A DNA stretch of 64,000 nt, taken from CAZFLN01 sp964519905 (GTDB lineage Bacteria > Patescibacteriota > Microgenomatia > UBA1400 > UBA1396). The position numbers and the translations under genes are program-made. The notes beneath the pieces are model-generated. The model was not told where the DNA came from, made no database searches, and worked only from the letters and a program-made list of their open reading frames with translations. Position 1 is the stretch's first letter. Every line of letters starts with the position of its first letter. The stretch lies in NCBI GenBank assembly GCA_964519905.1, contig CAZFLN010000002.1:19815-83814 (forward strand). The letters are read 5' to 3'. This document shows positions 1 to 7,962 of the stretch, one piece after another.

Positions 1-486
1 CAGATCTGGAACACACTCGTCAAACGCCATGATAATATCTGCTCCCAAGTGTTGCTGGATTTCAATCGATTTTTCTGGCGTAAAAAGGTGTTTGGATCCA
101 TCTAAATACGAAGAAAACTGCACGCCTTCTTCCGAGATTACAGATGGCTTTATGGCCTGTTTGCCTGCTTCATCCAACTGAGCACCCAAACTAAATACCT
201 GGAATCCACCACTGTCGGTCAGCATCGGCCCGCTGTACCGCATAAATTCGTGGACTCCACCAAGTTTGGAAACGTGCTCGTGTCCTGGTTTCAGGTATAA
301 GTGATACGTGTTGGCCAGAATAACTTGCGGTTGTATCAATCGAATATCTTCTGAGTCAATCGATTTAATTGTGGCCCGAGTCCCAACTGGCATAAACATG
401 GGAGTCAGCGCCACCCCATGCGAAGTCTGCAGTTCGCCAGCCCGTGCGTGGCCAAAACTCGATTGTTCCGTGAAAATTTTACTCAT
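1..486 (-). CDS. tgt: Queuine/preQ1 tRNA-guanine transglycosylase, 5' part
   Basis: The first 162 codons of tRNA-guanine transglycosylase lie here; the rest runs off the left edge. The enzyme swaps G34 of GUN-anticodon tRNAs for a queuosine precursor. The visible part has the active-site motif TDSGGFQVFSLG with the catalytic Asp, the conserved start of the TIM barrel (TPMFMPVGT), and ADIIMAFDEC near the edge. The ATG at 486 gives the expected short N-terminus (MSKIFTEQSSFGHARAGELQ). It is divergent from queA, the next enzyme of the same pathway, 55 bp away, so the two are probably co-regulated. Confidence 0.95.
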   Translation of the reverse strand, partial: MSKIFTEQSSFGHARAGELQTSHGVALTPMFMPVGTRATIKSIDSEDIRLIQPQVILANTYHLYLKPGHEHVSKLGGVHEFMRYSGPMLTDSGGFQVFSLGAQLDEAGKQAIKPSVISEEGVQFSSYLDGSKHLFTPEKSIEIQQHLGADIIMAFDECVPDL

Positions 487-503
487 ATATACAATTTTTT
501 TGC

Positions 504-531
504 TTGATCTGAGTCTATATTCTACTATAAT
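504..531 (+). promoter_or_regulatory. queA promoter
   Basis: A TTGATC box (504-509), a 16-bp spacer and a perfect TATAAT (526-531) lie in the tgt/queA divergent gap. The -10 box ends only 10 nt before the queA ATG, so the transcript would have almost no leader and there is no room for a Shine-Dalgarno site. Confidence 0.6.
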
Positions 532-541
532 AGAGCGTTCT

Positions 542-1636
542 ATGTCGCTTCCACTCAAGACTGAAGACTTTTTTTACTCGCTCCCCGATGAGAGAATTGC
601 TACTAGTGGTGTCGAGCCACGAGATTCTTCTCGACTTCTCCTGGTAAATCGACATGAAAAAACACTGACTGATTCTGTTTTTTCTACCTTCCCGTCACTT
701 TTGAATCCTGGTGATTTACTCATACTCAACGACACCCGTGTCTTGCCAGTCCGCCTCTTTGGCAAGAAACCAACTGGTGGAGAAGTGGAAATTCTTTTAG
801 TCAGACCGTATCGCTCTCCCCTTCCCGCCTCTACCGAAAATATTCAGGAGCCACGAGAAGTCTGGGAAGCGCTTACTCGACCGGGTCTCAAACCTGGACA
901 AACAGTCCAAATTGCAGATAGCAATCTTATTTTTACCTGCCATGGCAGTGTGGACGAGGGCTACTCTCGCCTGCTCTCCCCTTCTCTTTCCGGCAACCAG
1001 CTCATTGAAGCGCTCAAACTCCATGGAGAACTTCCCACTCCTCCGTATGTCAAAGAATTTTCTGGAAATCCAGAGCGATACCAAACTATTTTTGGAAACA
1101 AAGAAGGCTCAGCTGCCGCTCCTACCGCCAGCCTGCACTTCACTGATCGAACATTTGCAGAACTTTCCAACCGCGGTGTGAATATTGCTCCAGTCACGTT
1201 ACATGTGGGGCTGGGAACTTTCCTTCCCGTAAAAGTTGAAGACGTGACCAATCACCACATGCACGCAGAGTGGTGCGAGGTTTCTGCCGAAACAGCCCAA
1301 AAAATCGCTGAGACAAAAGCTGCTGGCAAGCGGGTCATTGCCGCTGGAACCACTGTGGCACGAACCTTAGAAACCTCAAAAGGCCAAACATTTTCTGGAG
1401 ACACTCGTCTTTTTATCTACCCGCCATACGAGTTTTCGGTGGTAGATGCGCTGCTCACAAACTTTCACCTGCCAGAATCAACTCTCTTGATGCTCGTTAC
1501 AGCCTTCGCCTCTGCACCACAACCAGGGCTGCCCTTCTCTACTTTTGCGGAAAGTCTCATCGGAAAAGCCTACCAACATGCGATTCAAAACGAGTATCGT
1601 TTCTTTAGTTTTGGCGATGCGATGTTTATAGAATGA
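542..1636 (+). CDS. queA: S-adenosylmethionine:tRNA ribosyltransferase-isomerase
   Basis: QueA transfers and isomerises the ribosyl part of SAM onto preQ1-tRNA to give epoxyqueuosine. The 364-aa protein has the usual family length, with PEERIA-like DERIA and RDSSRLLLVNR near the N-terminus, LNDTRVLPVRLFG, LHVGLGTFLPVK, and the C-terminal TNFHLPESTLLMLV block. An upstream in-frame ATG at 308 is rejected because it would overlap tgt; the ATG at 542 sits just after a TATAAT box and begins with the family N-terminus. Together with tgt this implies queuosine modification of tRNA, from imported or locally made precursor. Confidence 0.96.
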   Translation: MSLPLKTEDFFYSLPDERIATSGVEPRDSSRLLLVNRHEKTLTDSVFSTFPSLLNPGDLLILNDTRVLPVRLFGKKPTGGEVEILLVRPYRSPLPASTENIQEPREVWEALTRPGLKPGQTVQIADSNLIFTCHGSVDEGYSRLLSPSLSGNQLIEALKLHGELPTPPYVKEFSGNPERYQTIFGNKEGSAAAPTASLHFTDRTFAELSNRGVNIAPVTLHVGLGTFLPVKVEDVTNHHMHAEWCEVSAETAQKIAETKAAGKRVIAAGTTVARTLETSKGQTFSGDTRLFIYPPYEFSVVDALLTNFHLPESTLLMLVTAFASAPQPGLPFSTFAESLIGKAYQHAIQNEYRFFSFGDAMFIE

Positions 1637-1657
1637 AAATAGAATAAAATCAGTTCT

Positions 1658-2213
1658 ATGACAGATCGTTCCACCGCACAATCGCTCCTCGAAAAACATA
1701 TCTCCTCCCCTTCTCTGCGCCGGCACTGCCAACTGGTGGCATGGGCTATGGAGCACTATGCTCAAAAGCTCCAACAAAATACGGACGAATGGTATATCAC
1801 CGGATTGCTTCATGATATTGACTGGGAATCTCACCCAGAAGAACATCCCAATTTTGCACTGGCGAACATTCTGCCACNNNNNNNNNNTTCTGCCACAAGC
1901 GGGACTTACAGACCAACAACTTCAAGCTATCGCTGCACACGGCCCAGATCGCACTGGTGTTCAACCAGAATCACTTCTCGACAAATATCTTTTTGCGTGT
2001 GACGAGCTTTCTGGTTTTATCGACGCAGTGGCCAAAATCCGCCCGAACGGATTCGCTGACCTCGAATGGAAATCTGTAAAAAAACGACTCAAAGACTCAC
2101 ACTTCGCAGCTGGTGTTTCTCGCGCCGATGTACAACGCGGAGCAGAACTTATTGAGCTTCCATTAGAAACTCATGTCACTGAGTTGATCCACTGTTTCCG
2201 GAATCAGACGTAA
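1658..2213 (+). CDS. HD-domain phosphohydrolase, interrupted by an assembly gap
   Basis: This is a small HD-superfamily metal-dependent hydrolase of unknown substrate. Visible motifs are an early His (RRHCQLVAWAM), the HD pair (GLLHDIDWE), a later His (AAHG) and Asp (LFACDELSGF). The reading frame changes across the 10-N gap at 1878-1887. The 9 bases before the gap (1869-1877) are repeated right after it (1888-1896), and merging them gives one continuous 178-codon frame. A TAAAAT box ends 7 nt before the ATG. The 3' end overlaps the convergent pseudouridine synthase gene by 38 bp. Confidence 0.8.
1878..1887. other. Scaffold gap (10 N), probably artificial
   Basis: Ten Ns sit between two copies of TTCTGCCAC. 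This is what a scaffolder leaves when overlapping contig ends are not merged. Collapsing the duplicate restores the HD-domain reading frame, so probably no sequence is missing. Confidence 0.85.
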
Positions 2214-3054
2214 AAAAAGTATCGGATAATTCTGGTTTCAAAATCTCTAGTGCAGCCTGTAAATCTGCCGGCAACGGAGCAGAAAAACTCTGTTCGAATC
2301 CTGATTCGGGGTGAATCAATGAGATTTTCCACGCATGCAGCCATTGTCTTGGACACCACACCGCATCCAATCGATAGCGCTTTCTGCCCGCGTACCGTTC
2401 ATCACCAACCAAAGGATGGTGCAGGTAATCCATATGGACACGAATTTGGTGAGTACGACCAGTTTTGGGCTGGAGCTCAACCAAACTAAACCCTCCCGCA
2501 TACAGGTTGCGAGCTGTATTTGCCAAAGTGCCTAAAGAAAAATCTTTTTGCCCACTGATATCTCGTAATTGTGCGGGAGTAAGGGCATCAAACTCATGTC
2601 GGACTGTAAACTCCGTTTCACTTTCTCTCCCCTGATTTGTCACGGTAAACTTGATACGATTCTGTGGATTCCGCTCGATGGCGGCTCGCACCACGCCAGT
2701 GGATTGCGGAAGCCGCCCATGTACCAATGCCAGATATGTTTTCTGTACCGTTCTTTCCCGAAACTGACCTAACAAAGAATGCAGTGCCCGAGCTGTTTTC
2801 GCCCACACGATGACACCACTGGTATCTTTATCCAAGCGATGAACCATCCCTTCTCTTTCAGCAAAAATTGGATCTTTTAAGCTTTCTTGCCACTCAGTGG
2901 CACTACCCCACTCGGCTCTTGCCCACTCTTGCAACGTGGCTGAGCGAACAGAATCAGCCACGTTCACCACTAAACCAGCCGGTTTCTGAAGCACAGCAAA
3001 AAACTCATCTTGCCAAAGAATTTTTGGAGTCATTTGTGGAGCAAGCTGACTCAT
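2176..3054 (-). CDS. RluA/RluD-family pseudouridine synthase
   Basis: This enzyme isomerises uridines in rRNA or tRNA. The 292-aa protein shows the catalytic motif HRLDKDTSGVIVWAKT with its nucleophilic Asp, and the family motifs GRTHQIRVHM and HPLVGDERY. There is no obvious S4 domain at the N-terminus, so it resembles the RluA/RluC-like core rather than full RluD, and the target base cannot be assigned. Its ATG overlaps the lspA stop by 4 bp, which suggests translational coupling. It is the last gene of the lgt-dksA-lspA operon. Confidence 0.92.
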   Translation of the reverse strand: MSQLAPQMTPKILWQDEFFAVLQKPAGLVVNVADSVRSATLQEWARAEWGSATEWQESLKDPIFAEREGMVHRLDKDTSGVIVWAKTARALHSLLGQFRERTVQKTYLALVHGRLPQSTGVVRAAIERNPQNRIKFTVTNQGRESETEFTVRHEFDALTPAQLRDISGQKDFSLGTLANTARNLYAGGFSLVELQPKTGRTHQIRVHMDYLHHPLVGDERYAGRKRYRLDAVWCPRQWLHAWKISLIHPESGFEQSFSAPLPADLQAALEILKPELSDTFFTSDSGNSGSTQ

Positions 3055-3482
3055 ACAGTATCCTCTTCTCCTTCTCCATTCACAAAACTCGCCACGAATA
3101 CTAAAACAACACCAAGAAAAATAGCGTAATCAGCCACATTATTCTGAATATGTGTAAATGGAATGGTGAGTGGATCTCGTACCGCACCAGTCAATACTCG
3201 GTCAACAATATTACTAAAACCACCGCCGACAATCATTCCAATTGCCGCCCACCCCCACCAAGACCATTGCTGACGCTGCGCCACCAAGGAAAGCCAAGCA
3301 AAAAGTACCACCAACAGTAAAGCGGTCATCCCTGGAACTCCGCCCCATCCAGCTGCCACACCAAAAGCCACACCTTGATTGAGTAATACATCTGGAAGCA
3401 GCCGTTTCAAAACTTGATCAATCAACACTACCCCAGCAGCACAAAGATACACGATCGCGGTTGAAAGCCAAAAAGGAAGCAT
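3051..3482 (-). CDS. lspA: Lipoprotein signal peptidase (signal peptidase II)
   Basis: LspA is a membrane aspartyl protease that removes the signal peptide of prolipoproteins after lipidation. The 143-aa protein has about four membrane segments and both catalytic Asp motifs: GGGFSNIVDR and NNVADYAIF. The early DQVLK and NQGVAFG motifs also match the family. It lies in one operon with the lgt-like gene, so the two successive lipoprotein-maturation enzymes are made together. Confidence 0.95.
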   Translation of the reverse strand: MLPFWLSTAIVYLCAAGVVLIDQVLKRLLPDVLLNQGVAFGVAAGWGGVPGMTALLLVVLFAWLSLVAQRQQWSWWGWAAIGMIVGGGFSNIVDRVLTGAVRDPLTIPFTHIQNNVADYAIFLGVVLVFVASFVNGEGEEDTV

Positions 3483-3490
3483 ACAGAAGT

Positions 3491-3847
3491 CTATTTCTCA
3501 GCCATTGCCGGAGCACCCGTTCTGGCTTCTGGCACGAGACGCAAACGTGCAAATGGAATTGGCTCACCAGTTTTCTCATCGAGACCGTATTTACCGGCTT
3601 CTATTCTTTGCAGTGCCGCTTCGACTTCCGCCAAAATTGCTTGAGATTCGTCGCTCAAGACATCATTTTCCAGAATGGTATGATCTTCTAACGCTTCATC
3701 ACCGGTTTCACTGTTATCAATCACTCGCTCGGGATCGTTCACCGGATTGGCCTCATCGACGCGTTCCTTGAATTGAGTCAGTTGGGCTTTTTTTTCTTCG
3801 AGCTTCTGTCGGAGCTCTGTTAACTCAGCGGGACTTAAGTGTTTCAT
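3491..3847 (-). CDS. DksA/TraR-family protein lacking zinc-finger cysteines
   Basis: The 118-aa protein has the DksA/TraR layout: an N-terminal coiled coil (about residues 5-85, with acidic tip residues DNSETGDEALED) and a C-terminal KYGLDEKTGEPIPFARLRLVPEA block that aligns with the family zinc finger. All four expected cysteines are absent, so it cannot bind zinc in the usual way. In the family, DksA binds the RNA polymerase secondary channel and modulates initiation; whether this one does is inference. Its ATG overlaps the lgt-like stop by 4 bp, and it sits between the two lipoprotein-processing genes. Confidence 0.85.
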   Translation of the reverse strand: MKHLSPAELTELRQKLEEKKAQLTQFKERVDEANPVNDPERVIDNSETGDEALEDHTILENDVLSDESQAILAEVEAALQRIEAGKYGLDEKTGEPIPFARLRLVPEARTGAPAMAEK

Positions 3848-4647
3848 ACACTCCTTTCGGTTTCTGTCTTTCTTGTTACAAAAAACAAAGTTCTTCCAGA
3901 TCTACTATACAGCAGGATTAACCCAGCAAAAAATACTCCGACCGAGACAATTTGATTCAGATCAATATCCCAAATCGAAACAAACGGGTACTGAAATACA
4001 CTGGTAATCATCCCTTGCAACCCAAGAATAATTAAAAATACACAGAAAAGAAATCCAGTTTTGGCCGTACGTTTTCTACTTCTGTACCACAGGAAAAAAC
4101 GATACCGAGGCTCAACCCACCACAAAAAAGCAAATGCAAAAGCAAAAAATACAGCCGAGTACAACTGAACCGGATGAGCCGGCTCTACGCGCGAAGGAAA
4201 CACCACGCCGATCGGAAGCTGTGTCGGGATTCCAGCAGCCGCACCCACGGCAAAACGAGAAAGCCAATGCCAAAATAAAAACCAAGCAAGGTAAATACTC
4301 GAAAAATCCCACAGTTCCCAAAAATCTTCCTTCAGTTCCTCTGATCTCCACCAGAGAACAAAGAAAAATGCCAATAACCCAGCTGGCGCCCACATTCCTG
4401 GATAGCCAAAAATGTTTATCCATGCCAGAGGTCGAAACTGAAATTGCCCAGCTTGAAAGACAACAAATGCCACTCGCGCAGCAACTGCCGCCCAGAGAGC
4501 CCCAAGGCCCAGAGTATCGACTGCTGAAATAAGATCAAAATGCTCTTCTCTAGCTTTCTTCCAGAAAAAAAATAAGCCACCAATAACGCCGATCGCTAAA
4601 AATGCCCAGGAGAAACCAAGACGCAACCAAGAAAAAGAAAAAATCAT
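3844..4647 (-). CDS. lgt: Prolipoprotein diacylglyceryl transferase, divergent
   Basis: Lgt moves diacylglycerol from phosphatidylglycerol onto the lipobox Cys of prolipoproteins. The protein has about seven membrane segments. The block RFAVGAAAGIPTQLPIGVVF followed by EPAHPVQLYSAVFF matches the Lgt signature, in which the HPxQLYE region is conserved. The canonical Lgt 'NxxNGE' stretch is altered here. The ATG at 4647 was chosen because it overlaps the stop of a 35-codon upstream ORF in an ATGA arrangement and begins just before the first membrane segment; an in-frame ATG at 4662 is also possible. It is followed by the dksA-like gene and lspA. Confidence 0.82.
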   Translation of the reverse strand: MIFSFSWLRLGFSWAFLAIGVIGGLFFFWKKAREEHFDLISAVDTLGLGALWAAVAARVAFVVFQAGQFQFRPLAWINIFGYPGMWAPAGLLAFFFVLWWRSEELKEDFWELWDFSSIYLAWFLFWHWLSRFAVGAAAGIPTQLPIGVVFPSRVEPAHPVQLYSAVFFAFAFAFLWWVEPRYRFFLWYRSRKRTAKTGFLFCVFLIILGLQGMITSVFQYPFVSIWDIDLNQIVSVGVFFAGLILLYSRSGRTLFFVTRKTETERSV

Positions 4648-4751
4648 GAACGCAAACGGCACAACACCCTTTCTAACTCGGTTCTAAGAGAAGGACGAGA
4701 ATCAGAAGAATCTGGGAAAACAGAAATCCACTCAGCTGGAGAATACGTCAT
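4644..4751 (-). CDS. Small ORF of 35 codons preceding lgt
   Basis: I do not recognise this product. The frame reads MTYSPAEWISVFPDSS and ends in basic residues. Its ATG is 6 nt downstream of a TATACT box on the minus strand, and its TGA overlaps the lgt ATG (ATGA at 4644-4647). The spacing suggests it is translated from a leaderless mRNA and couples translation into lgt. It may be a leader peptide or a small protein. Confidence 0.4.
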   Translation of the reverse strand: MTYSPAEWISVFPDSSDSRPSLRTELERVLCRLRS

Positions 4752-4768
4752 AATGCTAGTATACCCTT
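4752..4768. promoter_or_regulatory. 17-bp bidirectional promoter with overlapping -10 boxes
   Basis: Only 17 bp separate two divergent ATGs (4751 minus, 4769 plus). The core TAGTATA provides TAGTAT (4757-4762) for the plus strand and TATACT (4758-4763) for the minus strand. Each lies 6 nt from its start codon, so one symmetric sequence can serve both directions. Confidence 0.55.
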
Positions 4769-5224
4769 ATGCTCTCAATATCACACTCGCTTACTGGAGC
4801 CTTCTTGGCTGTGATGCTACAAAACCCTGTTGTTATTTTTCCAGTTGTGCTGGCCAGTCATTATTTGGAAGACTGGTTTCCTCATTGGGATGTTGGAACC
4901 GGCTTGAGTAACGGGACTCGCAAGCGCCACCATGCCATTCTTATGGAATTTGTTGAATTGGGAATCAGTGTCGCTCTGGTTTTTTGGCTCTTTCAGTCTG
5001 GAAAAAGTGATCTAAATTGGTTGGCCTGGTACGGAGCATTTCTTGGGCTTCTCCCCGATTTCATGGAGGCGCCAAGAAATTTTCTTAAGTGGGAACCAGC
5101 TTGGCTCAAGCCGCTCAATGACATTCATCATTCATTCCATCACTCCACGCCAAATATTCTGCGTGGACTGGCTCCACAGATTGTTCTTTGGTTGGTGATT
5201 GGGTGGATGGTACTGAAGGTTTGA
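4769..5224 (+). CDS. Small membrane protein with histidine-rich metal-site pattern
   Basis: The 151-aa protein has about three or four hydrophobic segments and many conserved-looking His and Asp residues: ISHSLTGA at the N-terminus, ASHYLEDWFPHWD, RKRHHAI, LLPDFMEAP and DIHHSFHHSTPN. The pattern is reminiscent of membrane-bound metal-dependent hydrolases of the YdjM/DUF457 type, but I cannot assign a reaction. The -10 box lies 6 nt before the ATG. The last codons and the TGA stop fall inside the 24-bp repeat element that begins at 5215. Confidence 0.65.
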   Translation: MLSISHSLTGAFLAVMLQNPVVIFPVVLASHYLEDWFPHWDVGTGLSNGTRKRHHAILMEFVELGISVALVFWLFQSGKSDLNWLAWYGAFLGLLPDFMEAPRNFLKWEPAWLKPLNDIHHSFHHSTPNILRGLAPQIVLWLVIGWMVLKV

Positions 5225-5238
5225 CCTTTAGGCCTATA
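5215..5238 (+). repeat. 3'-end repeat element, copy 1
   Basis: This is one of four near-identical 24-bp elements with core AAGGTTTGACCTTTAGGCCT. It contains the inverted repeat AAGGT/ACCTT and the palindrome AGGCCT. It lies in the same orientation as the gene it ends and supplies that gene's stop codon. With copy 2 it forms an inverted pair about 70 bp apart. Confidence 0.85.
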
Positions 5239-5309
5239 GTCCTAACCAGGTGTGAGAAATAAAAAAATTACATTTTTTCAAGTTTGTGTCTGAAATTAAG
5301 TCAAGTAGT

Positions 5310-5333
5310 TATAGGCCTAAAGGTCAAACCTTC
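5310..5333 (-). repeat. 3'-end repeat element, copy 2
   Basis: This is the same 24-bp element on the minus strand, 4 bp beyond the 3' end of tRNA-Leu. It faces copy 1, so the pair could fold into a long hairpin. Its orientation again follows the upstream gene. Confidence 0.85.
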
Positions 5334-5337
5334 AATG

Positions 5338-5421
5338 TGCCTCCGGTGGGAATCGAACCCACACTCTGTTGCCAGAACGAGATTTTGAGTCTCGCGCGTC
5401 TGCCAGTTCCGCCACAGAGGC
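5338..5421 (-). tRNA. tRNA-Leu (CAA)
   Basis: The 84-nt class II tRNA folds with acceptor stem GCCTCTG/CGGAGGC, anticodon loop CTCAAAA (anticodon CAA, reading UUG), a long variable arm and T-arm GGTTCGATTCC. The 3' CCA is not encoded. Confidence 0.95.
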
Positions 5422-5501
5422 TAAAATCGCTCAGTCAGAAATTATTCTGAAAAACGAATCAGAGTTGTATTTTATCACCTCCGTGTGCTTATACTAGACC
5501 A

Positions 5502-5744
5502 ATGGATATTTCTGCCTTTGTGAATACTGTAGAACATTTCTTTTCACCGGGATCTCCTTGGGGAATCTTTGCTCGAGCTGGTCTCTGGTTTGTCGTAGCA
5601 ATTCTTATAATTGCCAGCACTGACGCAGATAAGCACGAAAAAATGGAAGCAAACATGAAATCCTATCTCGGCGGCTTCTTCCTCTTTGCCATTCTCTGTA
5701 GCGGTCTGCTCTACCTTTTGTTCGGAATCGTTCCAAGCGTGTAG
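5502..5744 (+). CDS. Small two-helix membrane protein
   Basis: The 80-aa protein is of unknown function, with two hydrophobic segments (about residues 20-40 and 54-76) separated by a charged loop, DADKHEKMEANMK. A TATACT box (5490-5495) ends 6 nt before the ATG, which supports a leaderless gene. It lies alone between tRNA-Leu and the convergent dnaB. Confidence 0.6.
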   Translation: MDISAFVNTVEHFFSPGSPWGIFARAGLWFVVAILIIASTDADKHEKMEANMKSYLGGFFLFAILCSGLLYLLFGIVPSV

Positions 5745-5789
5745 CGTGTAAAGAGTGCAATCAGAAAACAAGAAAAATACGCTGATCCA

Positions 5790-7115
5790 TTACGGCTGAA
5801 TATCTTGCCGGTGCTCCATGCCGTAAAAACGGATACGATCGCCGCGGAAGTACAAGTCAACTTTCCCCACACTTCCGTTACGGTGCTTGGCAATACTGAG
5901 CCGAACTTGCTCTCGAATATCATCGTCCGGGCGAGAAAGGAACATAACGACGTCGGCATCTTGTTCAATAGAACCAGACTCACGGAGGTCAGAAAGCACC
6001 GGCTCTTTGGTTCCACGGCTTTCTACGGCGCGCGAGAGCTGCGCCAAAGACAACACGGGCACGCGCAACTCGCGCGCCAAGTTCTTCAGTCCTTGGGAAA
6101 TTTCCGCCACCTCTTGAACGCGATTATCTTTCGTCATACCTTGCGCCAACTGCAAGTAGTCAACCACAAACATATCAACATCGTGCTCCATTTTGAGACG
6201 ACGCGCTTTGGTCCGAATTTCACTGATGCTTAAACCAGGCGTGTCATCAATGAAAATCTGAGCCTCTGCCAAAATTCCCATGGCGTGCGAAAGCTTGGAT
6301 AAATCTTCTTCTGTCAGGCGTCCAGTTTTGAGTCGCCAAGCGTCAATGTCTGCTTGCGCCACTAACAAACGATCAACCAATTCTTCTTTACTCATTTCGA
6401 GTGAGAAAAAACCGACTTTCTTTTTATATAAAATAGAGGCATTTTGCGTGATGTTCAAAGCAAAAGCTGTTTTTCCGGTACCCGGACGAGCCGCCAAAAT
6501 AATCAAGTTCGAGTTCTGGAAACCACTCAACATAGAGTCCAAATCAGCGAACCCGGTGGGCACACCGCGCATACCACTACTCTGCTTTTGCAACTCCTCA
6601 ATACGATCAAAACTCTCAACCAAGACATCCTTCATGCTAATAAATTGATTGGCAGTGTGATGTCGCGACAATTGAAAAATTCGCTGTTCAGCAATGTCCA
6701 ACAAACTTGCTGGCTCGTGAGAAACATCGAATGCTTTTTCTGTGAGTTCGGCGGAAGTAGAGATGATTTCTCGCTTGGTGTACAGCCCTTTCACAATCTT
6801 GGCATAGTGCTTGGCGTGGGCGGCGGTAGGAACGGCTTGCGCGAGCCGAGCCAAGTAGGCAGATCCACCAACTTTATCCAGATTTTTGGCTTTTCGAAGG
6901 CGTTCGCTGACGGTGAGAACATCGATCGGCTCGCGCGCCTCATATAAACTCATCATCGCTTCAAACACCGCTTGGTTCGCGGCTGAGTAAAAATTATCTG
7001 GACGAACGACATCGGCCACATGAATAATTGCGTCTTTATCCAGCAAAATCGCGCCGAGGACACTCTCCTCAGCCTCTAAATTTTGCGGTGGAATCCGCTG
7101 GCTATTCGTGGCCAC
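5790..7115 (-). CDS. dnaB: Replicative DNA helicase
   Basis: DnaB is the hexameric helicase that unwinds DNA at the replication fork and binds primase. The 441-aa protein has the N-terminal all-helical domain (PPQNLEAEESVLGAILLD) and the RecA-like C-terminal domain with Walker A ARPGTGKTAFAL and Walker B MFVVDYLQL, then QLSRAVE and DLRESGSIEQDADVV. It starts with GTG after a good ribosome site (CAGGAG). No intein is present. Confidence 0.97.
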   Translation of the reverse strand: MATNSQRIPPQNLEAEESVLGAILLDKDAIIHVADVVRPDNFYSAANQAVFEAMMSLYEAREPIDVLTVSERLRKAKNLDKVGGSAYLARLAQAVPTAAHAKHYAKIVKGLYTKREIISTSAELTEKAFDVSHEPASLLDIAEQRIFQLSRHHTANQFISMKDVLVESFDRIEELQKQSSGMRGVPTGFADLDSMLSGFQNSNLIILAARPGTGKTAFALNITQNASILYKKKVGFFSLEMSKEELVDRLLVAQADIDAWRLKTGRLTEEDLSKLSHAMGILAEAQIFIDDTPGLSISEIRTKARRLKMEHDVDMFVVDYLQLAQGMTKDNRVQEVAEISQGLKNLARELRVPVLSLAQLSRAVESRGTKEPVLSDLRESGSIEQDADVVMFLSRPDDDIREQVRLSIAKHRNGSVGKVDLYFRGDRIRFYGMEHRQDIQP

Positions 7116-7144
7116 TCTCTTGTCTCCTGACTCTTGTTTCTTTT

Positions 7145-7819
7145 TTACTCTGCGTCAACTTTCGACTGCAGCACCACTAACTCGGTTTCAGTGTCTTCCA
7201 AAGAACTCTTTTTGGTGTACGAAAACTTGTCAGTTGGAGTCGCGCTCTTGCCGTACTCTTTGAAGAAGTCTTCCAATGTGGCCAATTCTGCAAATGTCTC
7301 GCTATGCGCTGGTGTTTTGTAATGCATCGGAATAATCACACTCGGCTCAAGAGAAGAAATAACTTCACTTGCCTGCTTCGGATTCAATGAATATACCCCA
7401 CCCACTGGGCACAGGAGGATATCAACTTCTGGAATGTTCTGAATCGTTTGTTCTCCCAGTGTGTGTCCAAGATCACCTAAATGCAAAATATGCACCCCGT
7501 CCAAGAAGATTGAGAACACAATATTTCGACCGCGCTCTCCACCCTCGGAATCATCATGCCAGGTTGGGTACCCATAGACGCTAATATTGCTGACTTCATA
7601 CTCTCCAGCATTTTCGATAACAAACACGCTGTCACGTTGAGCCGTAGGCTTCACCGGCAAAATATGATTGTGATCTCCATGTTGGTGAGAAACCGTCACG
7701 ACATCTGCTTTTACACTCGGAAAAGGAAATCCAACACTTGGACTAAAAGGGTCAGTGATAACGATTCCTTCTTTCCCTTTCAAACGAAAACTTGAGTGAC
7801 CAATATACTGAATATCCAT
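7145..7819 (-). CDS. Metallo-beta-lactamase-fold hydrolase
   Basis: The 224-aa protein resembles the UPF0173 group of MBL-fold hydrolases. It has the metal motif SHQHGDHNH, later metal ligands in HLGDLGH, and PMHYKTPAH near the C-terminus. Substrate unknown. It lies 29 bp upstream of dnaB on the same strand and has its own AAGGA ribosome site. Confidence 0.85.
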   Translation of the reverse strand: MDIQYIGHSSFRLKGKEGIVITDPFSPSVGFPFPSVKADVVTVSHQHGDHNHILPVKPTAQRDSVFVIENAGEYEVSNISVYGYPTWHDDSEGGERGRNIVFSIFLDGVHILHLGDLGHTLGEQTIQNIPEVDILLCPVGGVYSLNPKQASEVISSLEPSVIIPMHYKTPAHSETFAELATLEDFFKEYGKSATPTDKFSYTKKSSLEDTETELVVLQSKVDAE

Positions 7820-7962
7820 ATTTTTCCTTAATTTTCCCTACTTTTCGCTTCATTTTTGTCTCTACAGACCTGCACACTGTGGGCCCTATTTGACCACATT
7901 CAGCGAGGAACTCATAGAGGTAGTGTACAATGGGATCTCACGTCTGTGTATGACGTGTCTGT

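Noticed and set aside
308..541. N-terminal extension of queA back to an ATG at 308
   Set aside because: It overlaps tgt on the other strand and lacks QueA similarity; the ATG at 542 follows a TATAAT box and begins the family N-terminus.
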